Shown in pieces: positions 25,857-35,241 of a DNA stretch of 64,000 bases. Within the stretch, counting starts at the first letter, position 1. Every line of letters begins with the position of its first letter. Where the stretch lies: NCBI RefSeq assembly GCF_023715415.1, contig NZ_JAMBOB010000004.1:124001-188000 (forward strand). Direction: 5' to 3'. A program made the position numbers and the translations under genes. The DNA comes from Neobacillus niacini. GTDB taxonomy: Bacteria > Bacillota > Bacilli > Bacillales > Cytobacillaceae. Under the pieces are notes generated by a model. The model saw only the letters and a program-made list of their open reading frames with translations. It made no database searches and had not been told where the DNA came from.

Positions 25857-26390
25857 CTAAAGTAAATATGTCTCTATTTCTTGATGAGAGCTCACTTGAA
25901 GCACCCCATCTTTTATATCAACCACAAGCACATTCGTGCCGTTCGCAATCTCAACACGATCGAAGCTTGTCGCTGGTTTTGCAATTCTTCCGCTTATACT
26001 TTCAATTATTACTTCACCATAACCATCTTCTGGAATTGCTGTAATTACGGTTCCAATCCTGCCTCTTAAATCACTTTCTTTGTAAACGAGTGATTCTTCG
26101 GCATTCGACAAGGGTACTAGAATGAAAACGTTCAAAAAAGTTACAAGTATTAAGGCAATAATTGCTGAAATTCCTAAGATTGCTAGATAATGTAGTGCAG
26201 TAAGCTTCTCAAATAAATACCCGCTTGCCGAATAAATAGTGACAAATGCAAAGATAATCACGGGATTAAGAAAATCTGGTCCGTCAAAATGAATAACGTC
26301 AGCAAAGAATACATACAAAATGGTTAAAATACCTGAACCAATTAATCCATATAAGTAAATCGTTTCTAATGGCAGATTGAATACTTCCAT
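25857..26390 (-). CDS. yuaF: NfeD-like membrane protein YuaF
   Basis: This 177-residue protein has three to four hydrophobic segments in residues 12-90 followed by a soluble OB-fold NfeD domain (SDLRGRIGTVITAIPEDGYGE onward). NfeD proteins partner flotillins in membrane microdomains. The frame is open to 26474, but that would start inside the SigW promoter. The Met at 26390 follows a GGGAGTGG site and gives the family length. It is the first gene of the floT operon. Confidence 0.92.
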   Translation of the reverse strand: MEVFNLPLETIYLYGLIGSGILTILYVFFADVIHFDGPDFLNPVIIFAFVTIYSASGYLFEKLTALHYLAILGISAIIALILVTFLNVFILVPLSNAEESLVYKESDLRGRIGTVITAIPEDGYGEVIIESISGRIAKPATSFDRVEIANGTNVLVVDIKDGVLQVSSHQEIETYLL

Positions 26391-26425
26391 CGGCACCACT
26401 CCCTTCCTTATGTATGCAACTTTAA

Positions 26426-26451
26426 TACGTTCCAATAATGGAAAAGTTTCA
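26426..26451 (-). promoter_or_regulatory. SigW promoter of yuaF-floT
   Basis: TGAAAC (26451-26446), 16 bp and CGTA (26429-26426) match the ECF sigma-W consensus exactly. Confidence 0.88.
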
Positions 26452-26479
26452 CATTTATAAGAAAATTTTATCAAAATAA

Positions 26480-26514
26480 TGAAAAAAGTGCTATGACATT
26501 TGCCATAGCACTTA
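26480..26514 (-). terminator. Terminator of the amino-acid ABC transporter operon
   Basis: AAGTGCTATG (26486-26495) pairs with CATAGCACTT (26504-26513) and is followed by TTTTTTC on the minus strand. The stop codon lies in the stem. Confidence 0.85.
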
Positions 26515-27246
26515 TTGAATCATATTTAAAAACTTCCTTGTCCGTTCCTCTTTTGGGTTAGTGAAGATTTCTTCAGGTTTGTTTCTTTCGACCACAACAC
26601 CTTGATCCATAAAAATAACCTCATCTGCAGCCTCTCTAGCAAAGCGCATTTCATGTGTTACGACAATCATCGTCATCCCCTCATTCGCAAGGTCCTTCAT
26701 GACTTTTAACACTTCACCCACAAGCTCCGGGTCAAGAGCTGAAGTGGGTTCGTCAAACAGCATTACCTTAGGATCCATGGCCAATGCTCTCGCAATTCCA
26801 ACCCTTTGCTGCTGCCCCCCTGAGAGCTGTACAGGATAATAATCGATTTTATCCCCGAGCCCTACCTTTTCTAATAAGGTCTGAGCCTTTTTACGAGCGC
26901 TTTCCTTGTTCTCATTTTTTACAATTACAGGTCCTTCCATCACATTTTCAAGCGCAGTTTTATGAGGGAACAAGTTATAGCTTTGAAACACCATACCGGT
27001 TAAGCGGCGAAACGCTGCAATGTTTTTCTTCGGTACAGTACCTGAGAAATCAAGTGTTTGGCTCTCAATGGAAATAACGCCTTTCGTTGGTGTTTCTAAT
27101 ATATTTAAGCAACGAAGCATGGTTGTTTTCCCCGAGCCAGATGGCCCAATCACCACTACTACATTGCCCTTTTCCACCTCTAAATCAATCCCTTTTAAAA
27201 CCTCTAACTTTCCGAATTGCTTATATAATCCTTGAATGGAAATCAC
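26512..27246 (-). CDS. Amino-acid ABC transporter ATP-binding protein (TcyC-like)
   Basis: This 244-residue polar amino-acid transporter ATPase has Walker [10 protein letters not shown] (34-42), [14 protein letters not shown] and Walker [14 protein letters not shown]. The start is a GTG with GGAGGG about 9 bp upstream. It is the third gene of a binding protein-permease-ATPase operon, ordered like the tcyABC cystine system of B. subtilis. The substrate is inferred from the binding protein. Confidence 0.9.
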   Translation of the reverse strand: MISIQGLYKQFGKLEVLKGIDLEVEKGNVVVVIGPSGSGKTTMLRCLNILETPTKGVISIESQTLDFSGTVPKKNIAAFRRLTGMVFQSYNLFPHKTALENVMEGPVIVKNENKESARKKAQTLLEKVGLGDKIDYYPVQLSGGQQQRVGIARALAMDPKVMLFDEPTSALDPELVGEVLKVMKDLANEGMTMIVVTHEMRFAREAADEVIFMDQGVVVERNKPEEIFTNPKEERTRKFLNMIQ

Positions 27247-27267
27247 CTTTAAGGACCCTCCCTTCTA

Positions 27268-27972
27268 TTACACGTAACGGTCTAGTTTCTTTTCTAACAT
27301 TTGTTGAATAACGGAAAGGATAAAGCAAATGACCCAATAGATTAGCGCAGCTTCAGAATAGACCAATAAAAATTCATAATTGCTCGCTGCAATTTCTTGT
27401 GCCTTACGAAACATCTCAGATACAAGTACAAGAGATGCAAGAGAAGTGTCTTTCACGAGACTAATAAAAGAGTTTGAAAGCGGCGGAAGGGAAACTCTTG
27501 CTGCCTGTGGCAGGATAATTCTTCTTAACACTTGGGAGTAACTCATTCCAATGGAGTAGCCGGCCTCCCACTGTCCCTTTGGTGTCGAAAGGATTGCTGC
27601 ACGAATAATTTCAGATGTATAGGCTCCGACACTTAAAGAAAATCCAATCACTGCCGCTAAATAGGAATCAATAATAATTCCTAAAGTTGGAAGCCCATAA
27701 AAAATGATGAATAGTTGTACCAATAACGGCGTCCCGCGGATAGCCGAAACATAGATTCTTGCGATTATTTGAAAAATCCTCACATGGGAAATTCTGGCCA
27801 AGGCAGTTACTATCGCTAATACCATGCCAACAATAAAAGTAATAATGGTTAAGGGAATTGTATAAAAAATAGCCCCTTTCAAAAGGGGCAGAAAGGAACT
27901 TTGAGCTATGTCAATTAATCGAGCCGTTCTCTCTGGGTCAGCAAAAATACTACTTAAGTACATCTTCACCAA
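27268..27972 (-). CDS. Amino-acid ABC transporter permease (TcyB-like)
   Basis: This 234-residue HisM/GlnP-type permease has about five helices and a conserved SAIRGTPLLVQLFIIFYGLP segment. The EAA loop is QWEAGYSIGMSYSQVLRRIILPQ. Its start overlaps the end of the binding-protein gene by 23 bp, and an internal Met at 27963 is an alternative start. It forms the membrane channel for an amino acid, probably cystine. Confidence 0.9.
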   Translation of the reverse strand: MVKMYLSSIFADPERTARLIDIAQSSFLPLLKGAIFYTIPLTIITFIVGMVLAIVTALARISHVRIFQIIARIYVSAIRGTPLLVQLFIIFYGLPTLGIIIDSYLAAVIGFSLSVGAYTSEIIRAAILSTPKGQWEAGYSIGMSYSQVLRRIILPQAARVSLPPLSNSFISLVKDTSLASLVLVSEMFRKAQEIAASNYEFLLVYSEAALIYWVICFILSVIQQMLEKKLDRYV

Positions 27973-28783
27973 ACCATTTCTCAGAGATTTTTTTATAGGT
28001 GCCGTCCTCTATCATTTCAGTTAATGCCTTATTAACCTCATCTACTAGTGTATCACTGTCTTTTCTAAACATAAGTCCGCTTACAGATGCATCTTCACTT
28101 GTCGCGGCAATTTTAATCGGTGCATCTGGCCTTTGCTTTGTATAATCTAAAAACGAAATCCGATCGTTAATCGTAACATCCACACGTTTGGAAGCAAGAA
28201 GTTCCACTGATTGTGTAAAGCCTTCGACACTGACTAAATTTGCACCATACTTTTTAGCCATCTCTCCATAGTTACTTGTCAATGATTGTGCGGCATTTAA
28301 ACCTTTTATGTCTTCAAAAGCCTCTACTTTATCATTATCTTTGTGTGTAACCAAAACTGCAGCTGATGTTATATAGGGATCGGAGAAAGAGTATTTTTCC
28401 TGTCGATCTGGCCTAATTCCAACTTGGTTCGCAATCATATCGAACCGCTTGGCATCGAGCCCGGCAAATATGGCATCCCATTGTGTTTCCTTAAACTCAG
28501 GTTCAACTCCTATGCGCTTTGCAACTTCTCTCGAGATTTCCACATCAAATCCGGTAAGATTTCCACTCTCATCATGAAAAGTAAATGGTGCATATGTACC
28601 TTCTGTCCCGATTAGTAGCTTGCCTTCATCCTTAACCTTTGCAAGTAAATCGTTATCATCTGCCTTTTCTGCTGTCTTATTGTTTTCTTTATTATCCTTC
28701 TTCGCCTCATCATCTTTACCACAAGCTGACATAAGCAAAAGAAGGCTGAGTAGTAGTGCAAATACAACCAAAAGTTTCTTCAT
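27950..28783 (-). CDS. Amino-acid (probably cystine) ABC transporter binding lipoprotein
   Basis: This 277-residue lipoprotein has lipobox LMSAC with Cys21, followed by an acidic/Lys linker. The mature SBP_bac_3 domain starts near residue 45 with LLIGTEGTYAPFTFHDESG. The run FDMIANQVGIRPDRQEKYSF resembles TcyA/TcyK-type cystine receptors more than glutamine or arginine receptors. The ATG follows AGGAGGT. No T-box or other leader regulator is visible upstream. Confidence 0.88.
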   Translation of the reverse strand: MKKLLVVFALLLSLLLLMSACGKDDEAKKDNKENNKTAEKADDNDLLAKVKDEGKLLIGTEGTYAPFTFHDESGNLTGFDVEISREVAKRIGVEPEFKETQWDAIFAGLDAKRFDMIANQVGIRPDRQEKYSFSDPYITSAAVLVTHKDNDKVEAFEDIKGLNAAQSLTSNYGEMAKKYGANLVSVEGFTQSVELLASKRVDVTINDRISFLDYTKQRPDAPIKIAATSEDASVSGLMFRKDSDTLVDEVNKALTEMIEDGTYKKISEKWFGEDVLK

Positions 28784-28864
28784 GTCGGTTACCTCCTATA
28801 TAAGTTAGACCATACAGATACTCCTTAAAATTATCGTTCCCTTTTTACTCATTAAAATGTAAAA

Positions 28865-28913
28865 CACCTGTCAGTTTTCTTAAAGGAATCCCTTTAAGAA
28901 GAACTGACAGGTG
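28865..28913 (-). terminator. Long hairpin, terminator of the APC permease gene
   Basis: Arms of about 22 bases (28865-28886 with 28891-28913, one bulge) close on a 4-base loop. On the minus strand a modest T tract follows. It is unusually long for an intrinsic terminator. Confidence 0.7.
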
Positions 28914-28919
28914 CAATGT

Positions 28920-30347
28920 TTATGCAGATAATAACGCTTTTTGTTCCTTTTCCCTAGCTCGCTTTTTCTTAAGCGAACCATAAAAGAAGATTCCACTAGA
29001 TAAAAGGACAATCCCTAATATAAAGGTTTTTAAATCGGAGGTTCCTGATACAATAACCCAAACCGAATATATGGTTGCAACTGCTGCAATAATCCCATCA
29101 ATCATTCTTGACTTATTATTATTGTAGGTTTCACCCTTAATAACCAATTTCAACTGATAAACAGAAGCAATAAAATAAGGAACTAAATAAGCTAAAGTTG
29201 CAATGATTATGATAAAATCAAAAGCGCCTGAAATCGATTTAGATACGGTTGAGAAAATAAAAATCTGAGCGATACCATTTGTCAATACTAGTGAAAAGAT
29301 TGGAAGGCCCTTTTTGTTTTCTTTTAAGAAAGCTGGAAGAAATAATCCTTGCTTTGCCGCTTGATAAGGCACTTCAGCACTTAACATCACCCAGCCAATT
29401 GTGGAACCAAATAAACTAACCAATCCAATTGCCGCTAATACTTTCCCGCCAACCGGTCCTAAAACGGTTTGTATCGCATCAATCAATGGCTTTTCCGAAC
29501 TGATAAGAGTATTTTGATCTAACATCCCCATTACGAGTGTACTAATCCCAATATAAATACCTAAAGCGATAAAAAGTCCAACAATCGTAGCTCGCTTTAC
29601 ATCAATTTTCCTTTTCGCACGTGACGCAAATACTACCGCTGATTCCAACCCACAGAAAGCCCATAACGTTACTAATGCCGCATTGTTCACTTGTGACATT
29701 AAACCAAATGTTTGTCCTGAATCACCTAATCTAGTTTCAACCATTGGTAAGATGTTTGTTTTATCAAAGGTATAAAGCCCTACAATGATAAATAGTAAGA
29801 ATCCCGTCACCTTTGCTGCTGTGGCAGCAAAATTTAACTTTCCAGCACTTTCTAATCCTCGTAATATGATAAAATGTGTACCCCATAAGAGAATGGTACA
29901 GACAATAAAGGTTAACCCATTACCCACTTTCAAGGAATATCCGCCAATTGTAAACCATTCCGCTTGGCTCGTTAAGACAGGAAAGAAGGTTGATAAATAT
30001 CCAGCAAACGTAGTAATAATCGCAACGTTTCCAGCTACGTTTCCAATCCAATAACCCCAAGAAGCCATAAATCCTGATAGGATAGAGCTATCTGATCCTG
30101 GTTTAAATAGTTCTTTTGCATATATTTGTGGTCCACCCGTCAGATTTGGTTTCCGAATTGCAAGGTTTCCGAATACAAGTGCAATCATTAGTACACCTAT
30201 TCCAGTAAAAAGCCAAGCTAACATTACTCCAGCAGGGCTGGCGGCTTCTGATAAAGAGCGTGGAAGCATGAATATACCTGAACCGACCATGTTACCAACA
30301 ACAAGTGCCGTTAAGACCCAAAAACCTAATTTATTTGAATTCCCCAA
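28920..30347 (-). CDS. APC-family basic amino-acid/polyamine antiporter (YvsH-like)
   Basis: This 475-residue transporter has about twelve membrane helices. The first helix carries the family's unwound substrate segment VGSGIFMLPRSL, and the next conserved stretch is NLTGGPQIYAKELF. It resembles arginine/ornithine and arginine/agmatine exchangers (ArcD/AdiC type) and YvsH of B. subtilis. The start is TTG, 7 bp after AGGAGG, with no nearby ATG. It is monocistronic. No arginine deiminase or decarboxylase genes are adjacent. Confidence 0.85.
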   Translation of the reverse strand: MGNSNKLGFWVLTALVVGNMVGSGIFMLPRSLSEAASPAGVMLAWLFTGIGVLMIALVFGNLAIRKPNLTGGPQIYAKELFKPGSDSSILSGFMASWGYWIGNVAGNVAIITTFAGYLSTFFPVLTSQAEWFTIGGYSLKVGNGLTFIVCTILLWGTHFIILRGLESAGKLNFAATAAKVTGFLLFIIVGLYTFDKTNILPMVETRLGDSGQTFGLMSQVNNAALVTLWAFCGLESAVVFASRAKRKIDVKRATIVGLFIALGIYIGISTLVMGMLDQNTLISSEKPLIDAIQTVLGPVGGKVLAAIGLVSLFGSTIGWVMLSAEVPYQAAKQGLFLPAFLKENKKGLPIFSLVLTNGIAQIFIFSTVSKSISGAFDFIIIIATLAYLVPYFIASVYQLKLVIKGETYNNNKSRMIDGIIAAVATIYSVWVIVSGTSDLKTFILGIVLLSSGIFFYGSLKKKRAREKEQKALLSA

Positions 30348-30487
30348 GATGTAACCTCCTACTCGAGATTTGGTGCATATTTTTATAAAAAACTACAAAA
30401 GTGTATAATTATTATATTAGCAAAATAATTATAAAAGGCTATGTCACCATAGTCAATGGAAAATATATCACACAGAAATACTTAACC

Positions 30488-30540
30488 AATAAAAAAAATA
30501 GCAAGGTAATCCTTTAATATGATTACATTACTATTTTTAC
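30488..30540 (-). terminator. Terminator of the MASE3-PAS gene
   Basis: A 17-bp imperfect stem (30495-30511 with 30521-30537) is followed by eight Ts on the minus strand. It overlaps the end of the coding sequence. Confidence 0.75.
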
Positions 30541-31713
30541 ATTTGTATTTTCTTCTTGCCTGATTTGCTTTGAATTGAACTTTCGGGGAAATACTCCCGA
30601 GATGTCCATCGCCGTTCCTAGTATAACATCTTGGCCAATTTCGTCAACAGTTGGTTTTATGGAAATTAATAATACTTTATCCTGACATTGTATTTCAAAG
30701 GTAACACTTTCTTGAAGTTTCTTTGATAAATGACAATAGTCACTAATGTATGCATCCAGTGCTGGCAGAATTTTCGAAATCGGTACTCCTGCCAATTCTT
30801 TTTGTGAATAGGCAAATTCCTTGAGCAGTTCACCATCAATATTCATACAAACAAACCGTGCTCCAATTTTCCTCAAACAAAAAAATAACCCTGGTTGGTC
30901 ACTCATAGAATTGGATTTTTCCTCTTTATCATACTCAGAGAAATAAAATCCTTTTAGGATAAAGTAAAAACCAAAGACTTTATAAATATGACCTAAAAAG
31001 TTATCCAGATCAAACACACTTTGGTAGATTGTAAAAATGAGTTCGGTAAGAAGCAAAAAGACAAAAGCTAACCCGAAAAATAATTTGTCTTCCTTTTTGT
31101 CTAGGTAATATTGATATAAGGCAACCATCAGTGAGATAAATAATATAAAACTTACACCGTATTCCAGACCATTTTTTAATAAGGTAGTACCCTTACCTTC
31201 TATTACTAGCAAGGGGAGAACGTTCTCATAGGCAATTATTATGTATCCGAAGGTGCTTGCAAGTAATAACCCTAAGGTGACGGATAAAAATCGATAATCT
31301 TTCTTTATTTTCCTATCAGGAAGGAGAATTAACGTTAACATCAATATCGATTGGATGACCCTGGCCGTAATCCAAAACCAGGTTGCTTTTTGGACAGAAC
31401 TGGCTGTGATAAAAAAAGGCATTCCATTGTATGAGAGGGTATGGAGTAAATCAATTATTCCGATTGTTAAAAAGGTGAAAGATAAAAGCAGCAAACGAAG
31501 TGATTTCGTGGCACTGAACATTTTCAGTCCATACAGAAAGATAGTTATAGAAATAGCAATACAGGTTATCTCTAATACGGAGTGTATACCTACATAGTTT
31601 TTGGTGTCATAAACGGTATAAATTTGTGATAAGAAAATACGAACCATCATCAGTAGAAAAATGGCACTTACTGTATAGAGGAGGAATTTAGTTTCCGTCA
31701 TCTTTCTATTCAT
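30523..31713 (-). CDS. MASE3-domain membrane sensor with PAS-like domain, no output domain
   Basis: This protein of about 396 residues has eight or so predicted membrane helices in residues 10-260, forming a MASE3-type sensor (FLTIGIIDLLHTLSYNGMPF is typical). A PAS-like region follows at about 275-375 (RFVCMNIDGELLKEFAYSQKELAG...GTAMDISG), and the protein then ends. MASE3 proteins usually carry a GGDEF, histidine kinase or methyl-accepting module, and none is present here. No frameshifted continuation is evident before the terminator. A GTG at 31722 is an alternative start. Its role is unknown. Confidence 0.8.
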   Translation of the reverse strand: MNRKMTETKFLLYTVSAIFLLMMVRIFLSQIYTVYDTKNYVGIHSVLEITCIAISITIFLYGLKMFSATKSLRLLLLSFTFLTIGIIDLLHTLSYNGMPFFITASSVQKATWFWITARVIQSILMLTLILLPDRKIKKDYRFLSVTLGLLLASTFGYIIIAYENVLPLLVIEGKGTTLLKNGLEYGVSFILFISLMVALYQYYLDKKEDKLFFGLAFVFLLLTELIFTIYQSVFDLDNFLGHIYKVFGFYFILKGFYFSEYDKEEKSNSMSDQPGLFFCLRKIGARFVCMNIDGELLKEFAYSQKELAGVPISKILPALDAYISDYCHLSKKLQESVTFEIQCQDKVLLISIKPTVDEIGQDVILGTAMDISGVFPRKFNSKQIRQEENTNVKIVM

Positions 31714-31814
31714 ATTTTCCACATCCCTTTTATCATGATTTGTTTAAATCTAATTATAAAAGAGGAGTGTAAATATAATCGGTCAAATTATATCAATTTT
31801 ATGAATCTTTTAAT

Positions 31815-31843
31815 AAAAAAAAAGGGGAAAATCCCCTTTTTTT
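31815..31843 (-). terminator. Terminator of nadE
   Basis: AAAGGGGA and TCCCCTTT arms flanked by A and T runs, next to the nadE stop. Confidence 0.85.
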
Positions 31844-32657
31844 ATTTCCACCATTGGTCAAACATGGACGCAGGAAGGTGTCGCTTATGTTCTGTTACAA
31901 GATAGCGTTTTTCAATTTTTTCTGCGATTTCTTGTGTAACCGGTTTTCCTTCTAGGTAATCATCGATGTCATCATAAGTAATCCCTAGTTCTGTTTCATC
32001 CGCTTGACCAGGCTTCTGATCAAGCAAATCCGCTGTTGGCACTTTCAGATAGAGGCTTTCTTCTGCCCCTAGCTCCTTAAGCAATGCCTTGCCCTGACGT
32101 TTCGTTAATCCGCTTAAAGGCAGCACATCCGCTCCTCCGTCACCGTGTTTTGTAAAGAAACCTGTAACCGCTTCGGCAGCGTGGTCGGTGCCAATAACGA
32201 GCAAGTTCTCCATTCCTCCAAAAGCATATTGAGCAATCATTCTCATTCTTGCCTTCACATTGCCTTTATGATAATCACTTAATGAATCGGCTGGATTAGC
32301 AGCATTATACTGGGATTGAACAGCATCAACCGCATCTTGGATATTATACGTGTACTCCCGGTCTGCCCGGATAAACTTCATTGCCTTGACTGCGTCGTCC
32401 TCATCCCGCTGGACCCCATATGGCAAACGAACAGCGATAAATATAGCATCGTTTCCTTCTTGGCGAAGTTCTTCAACCGCTAATTGTACAAGCCGTCCTG
32501 CAAGTGTTGAATCCTGTCCTCCACTAATTCCTAGAACGTACCCCTTCGCCTTTGTTTTTAACAAATAGCTTTTTAAGAAGTCGATTCGATTTCTTATTTC
32601 TTCCTTAGGATTAATATCAGGTTTTACATTCAAAGTCTGGATAATTTCTTTTTGCAT
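31842..32657 (-). CDS. nadE: Ammonia-dependent NAD synthetase
   Basis: This 271-residue enzyme converts deamido-NAD to NAD with ATP and ammonia, the last step of NAD synthesis. The PP-loop SGGQDS (45-50) binds ATP pyrophosphate. [22 protein letters not shown] and the C-terminal KRHLPASMF match the Bacillus NadE family in length and sequence. It is a monocistronic gene with a terminator at its 3' end. Confidence 0.96.
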   Translation of the reverse strand: MQKEIIQTLNVKPDINPKEEIRNRIDFLKSYLLKTKAKGYVLGISGGQDSTLAGRLVQLAVEELRQEGNDAIFIAVRLPYGVQRDEDDAVKAMKFIRADREYTYNIQDAVDAVQSQYNAANPADSLSDYHKGNVKARMRMIAQYAFGGMENLLVIGTDHAAEAVTGFFTKHGDGGADVLPLSGLTKRQGKALLKELGAEESLYLKVPTADLLDQKPGQADETELGITYDDIDDYLEGKPVTQEIAEKIEKRYLVTEHKRHLPASMFDQWWK

Positions 32658-32817
32658 GGTTTCTAGTTAAACCTCCAATCTTTTTATATGCTAATAAGTA
32701 ATTTACCATAATTATTTAATTTTTTCTTAAAATCTTACTCCCTGCCTCAACAAATGATATGATTATAGAATTGGTTTTCAGCTCAAAATAAGCTATCACA
32801 GATTATGGAGGAATAAA

Positions 32818-33330
32818 ATGAACCCAAAAACTTGTAATGAATCAAGAGTGGTTAGGACAGGCAGAATTTTTCCGAATGATGTAAACAATCATAATACCTT
32901 ATTTGGTGGCAGGTTAATGAGTGACATGGACATGATTGCCTCCATTTCGGCTGTCCGACATGCAAGAAAAGAAGTTGTTACCGCCTCAACAGACTCTGTA
33001 GATTTTTTAAGTCCGATTACGCAACAAGACTCTGTTTGTATTGAATCTTTCGTTACCTGGACTGGGACCAGTTCAATGGAGGTTTTCGTCAAAGTAATTG
33101 CAGAGAATTTAATGACAGGTAATCGAAAAATTGCTGCTACTGCTTTTTTAACCTTTGTTGCTTTGGATGAAGATGGAAAACCAAGTAAGGTTCCTGAGAT
33201 TTTTCCCGAAACGGAAGAAGAAAAAAAACTGTTTGAAACAGGAAAAGCTAGAGCCGAAAAACGGAAAGAGCACCGCAAAAACAGTAAAGAACTCGCAAGT
33301 TATTTTACAACCGAAAAACCTTGGGAATGA
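32818..33330 (+). CDS. Acyl-CoA thioesterase, hotdog fold (YkhA-like)
   Basis: This 170-residue hotdog-fold thioesterase hydrolyses acyl-CoA. NHHNTLFGG-type sequence (NNHNTLFGGRLMSDMD) contains the catalytic Asn/Asp region, and the C terminus is a Lys/Glu-rich helix, as in YkhA. The ATG follows GGAGGA. It is separate from the fad operon and carries no visible FadR box. Confidence 0.92.
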   Translation: MNPKTCNESRVVRTGRIFPNDVNNHNTLFGGRLMSDMDMIASISAVRHARKEVVTASTDSVDFLSPITQQDSVCIESFVTWTGTSSMEVFVKVIAENLMTGNRKIAATAFLTFVALDEDGKPSKVPEIFPETEEEKKLFETGKARAEKRKEHRKNSKELASYFTTEKPWE

Positions 33331-33368
33331 AGATAGGCTGCTTTTTTAGCTAGCCTATCTTATTTTTT
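33331..33368 (+). terminator. Terminator of the thioesterase gene
   Basis: AGATAGGCT (33331-33339) pairs with AGCCTATCT (33352-33360) and is followed by TATTTTTT. It overlaps the stop of the convergent CDF gene. Confidence 0.85.
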
Positions 33369-34331
33369 GACCGCAGGACTACCGTTCCACGTCCTCACTC
33401 CATCTTCTTCATCAAACTCAATCGTTACATCAACGACGCCTTTTTCTGCCATGATTTTCTCCTGTAACCGGTCTTTAATATCATCTGCTGCTGCTATCGT
33501 AAGACTAGGATCTATTTCAATTTCCAATTCCACATGTAAATCTTCTCCTTCTTTTATAACCGCAAGGTCTTGGATATCTTTAACATCAGGATCAGACATC
33601 ACTAATTGACCAATCTTCTCTTCCATTTCCTCATCCGCCCTGCCGAGAACACCCGCTGCATTATCCAAAAAGACTCGGCCGACAACAAAGAACATCATTA
33701 CGCCAATAAGGATCGAAGCAACCCCCTCAACCCAAAGAATTCCAGTGAAATGGGAAATTATGACTGCAATGATCGCCAGCAGGCCGCCTCCCGTTGCCAC
33801 TAAATCTTCCATGAAAACAAGCTTTGTTGCCGGCTTAGCTCTACCTAAATGGGTGAAACTTCTTACTATGACACTAAGACCGTTTACTTCTTCTCCGACC
33901 TCATGCATCACTTCCTTCATTGCCTTATAAAGAACGTACATTTCAAGTATCAGGGCAAATGCCAGAACTCCTATATTTATTAAGAATCCCTCTGATTGTG
34001 CCGGATGTAAGATATGGTGATAACCTTCTTGGATGGTCTCAAACGCCATAATTCCAACGATTAATACTGCTCCTAATAAGACTAAGTTAACCAATCGGCC
34101 AAAGCCATTTGGAAATCGGTCGGTTGGTGACTTCTTACTTAGGGCAGAACCAATAAAAACAAAAAACTGGTTAGCCGCATCTCCTAGACTATGCATCGTT
34201 TCCGCAAACATCGCAACATTACCCGTATACATATAGGCAACACCTTTAGCGATGGAAATGACTGTATTAACGATTGCTGCAATCAATGCTGATTTATTAC
34301 CTTTTCGTAATAATCTAAATAATTCTCCCAT
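33360..34331 (-). CDS. Cation diffusion facilitator family transporter
   Basis: This 323-residue divalent-cation exporter-like protein has six hydrophobic segments and a C-terminal cytoplasmic domain from about 215. Helix 2 has HSLGDAANQ (His-x3-Asp). At the helix-5 position, where zinc exporters have a second HxxxD, this protein has FMEDLVATGGG. That pattern resembles the SLC30A9-like branch, whose transport activity is less certain. It is monocistronic and convergent with the thioesterase gene. Confidence 0.88.
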   Translation of the reverse strand: MGELFRLLRKGNKSALIAAIVNTVISIAKGVAYMYTGNVAMFAETMHSLGDAANQFFVFIGSALSKKSPTDRFPNGFGRLVNLVLLGAVLIVGIMAFETIQEGYHHILHPAQSEGFLINIGVLAFALILEMYVLYKAMKEVMHEVGEEVNGLSVIVRSFTHLGRAKPATKLVFMEDLVATGGGLLAIIAVIISHFTGILWVEGVASILIGVMMFFVVGRVFLDNAAGVLGRADEEMEEKIGQLVMSDPDVKDIQDLAVIKEGEDLHVELEIEIDPSLTIAAADDIKDRLQEKIMAEKGVVDVTIEFDEEDGVRTWNGSPAVKK

Positions 34332-34495
34332 TATACCCCTACTTTCTCACGCATTTAGATATCTTTACTATTTTCAAAAAAAGATACTTTCATGAAAATA
34401 GCTCCCTTCCTATTTAGTGAATTTTTCCCAATTGATAAAATTGCTGGTAGAATAAGTAATACAAAGGGATATACTGATTGTTGAGGAGGATGGGA

Positions 34496-35203
34496 ATGAA
34501 GGTAGAAGAAGTGATGAGTAAGCTTGAGGAACTGGGGTCAGAGCAAACGAAAAATATCTATATGAACCATGGGGTACAGGAGCCTTTCTTTGGAGTTAAA
34601 ATAGGCGATTTAAAGAAGCTCGTAAAGTATGTGAAAAAGGACTATGAACTTGCACTGGCACTTTATAATACAGGGAATCATGATGCCATGTACTTAGCTG
34701 GACTTTCTGTAGATCCGAAATTGATCAAAAAGGAAACGCTACAGAATTGGGTTAAAAAAGCATATTGGTATATGCTTGCCGAATATACGGTTGCAGGGGT
34801 TGCAGCAGAAAGTGAATATGCCCTTGAACTTGCACGAGAATGGATGGATTCACCTGAAGAAATGACAGCAGTATGCGGCTGGAATACATATTCAAACTAT
34901 CTTTCGATAAATCCTGATGAAAAGTTGGACATTGATGAAATTCGAAGCAGGCTAAAGCAAATAGAATCAACTATTCACCAGGAGCGGAACCGTGTTCGTT
35001 ATGCAATGAATAACTTTGTTATTGGTGTAGGAGCATATGTGAAGGAATTGCATGAAGAAGCAATCTTAGTTGCAGACAAGATTGGGAAAGTCCATGTAAA
35101 TGTCGGTAACACCGCATGTAAAGTACCAGTAGCAACACAATATATCAATAAAATTGCCGAGAGAGATAAAATCGGTATAAAGAAGAAAACGGCCATTTGC
35201 TAA
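34496..35203 (+). CDS. AlkD-like DNA alkylation repair protein (HEAT repeats)
   Basis: This 235-residue all-helical protein starts MKVEEVMSKLEELGSEQTKN and continues MNHGVQEPFFGVKIGDLKKL, as in the DNA alkylation repair/AlkD HEAT-repeat family. Characterised members excise positively charged alkylated purines. The open frame reaches back to a TTG at 34478, but GAGGAGG at 34483-34489 places the start at 34496. Residues that would fix glycosylase activity are not certain from inspection, so repair function is inferred from the family. Confidence 0.82.
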   Translation: MKVEEVMSKLEELGSEQTKNIYMNHGVQEPFFGVKIGDLKKLVKYVKKDYELALALYNTGNHDAMYLAGLSVDPKLIKKETLQNWVKKAYWYMLAEYTVAGVAAESEYALELAREWMDSPEEMTAVCGWNTYSNYLSINPDEKLDIDEIRSRLKQIESTIHQERNRVRYAMNNFVIGVGAYVKELHEEAILVADKIGKVHVNVGNTACKVPVATQYINKIAERDKIGIKKKTAIC

Positions 35204-35206
35204 ATA

Positions 35207-35235
35207 GAAAACCCCCATCATCCATGGGGGTTTTC
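35207..35235. terminator. Bidirectional terminator
   Basis: AAAACCCCCAT (35208-35218) pairs with ATGGGGGTTTT (35224-35234), between the AlkD-like gene and the convergent small gene. Confidence 0.9.
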
Positions 35236-35241
35236 ACTACT

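Noticed and set aside
32889..33278. 129-codon minus-strand open frame
   Set aside because: It is antisense to the acyl-CoA thioesterase gene, a shadow of its codon pattern.
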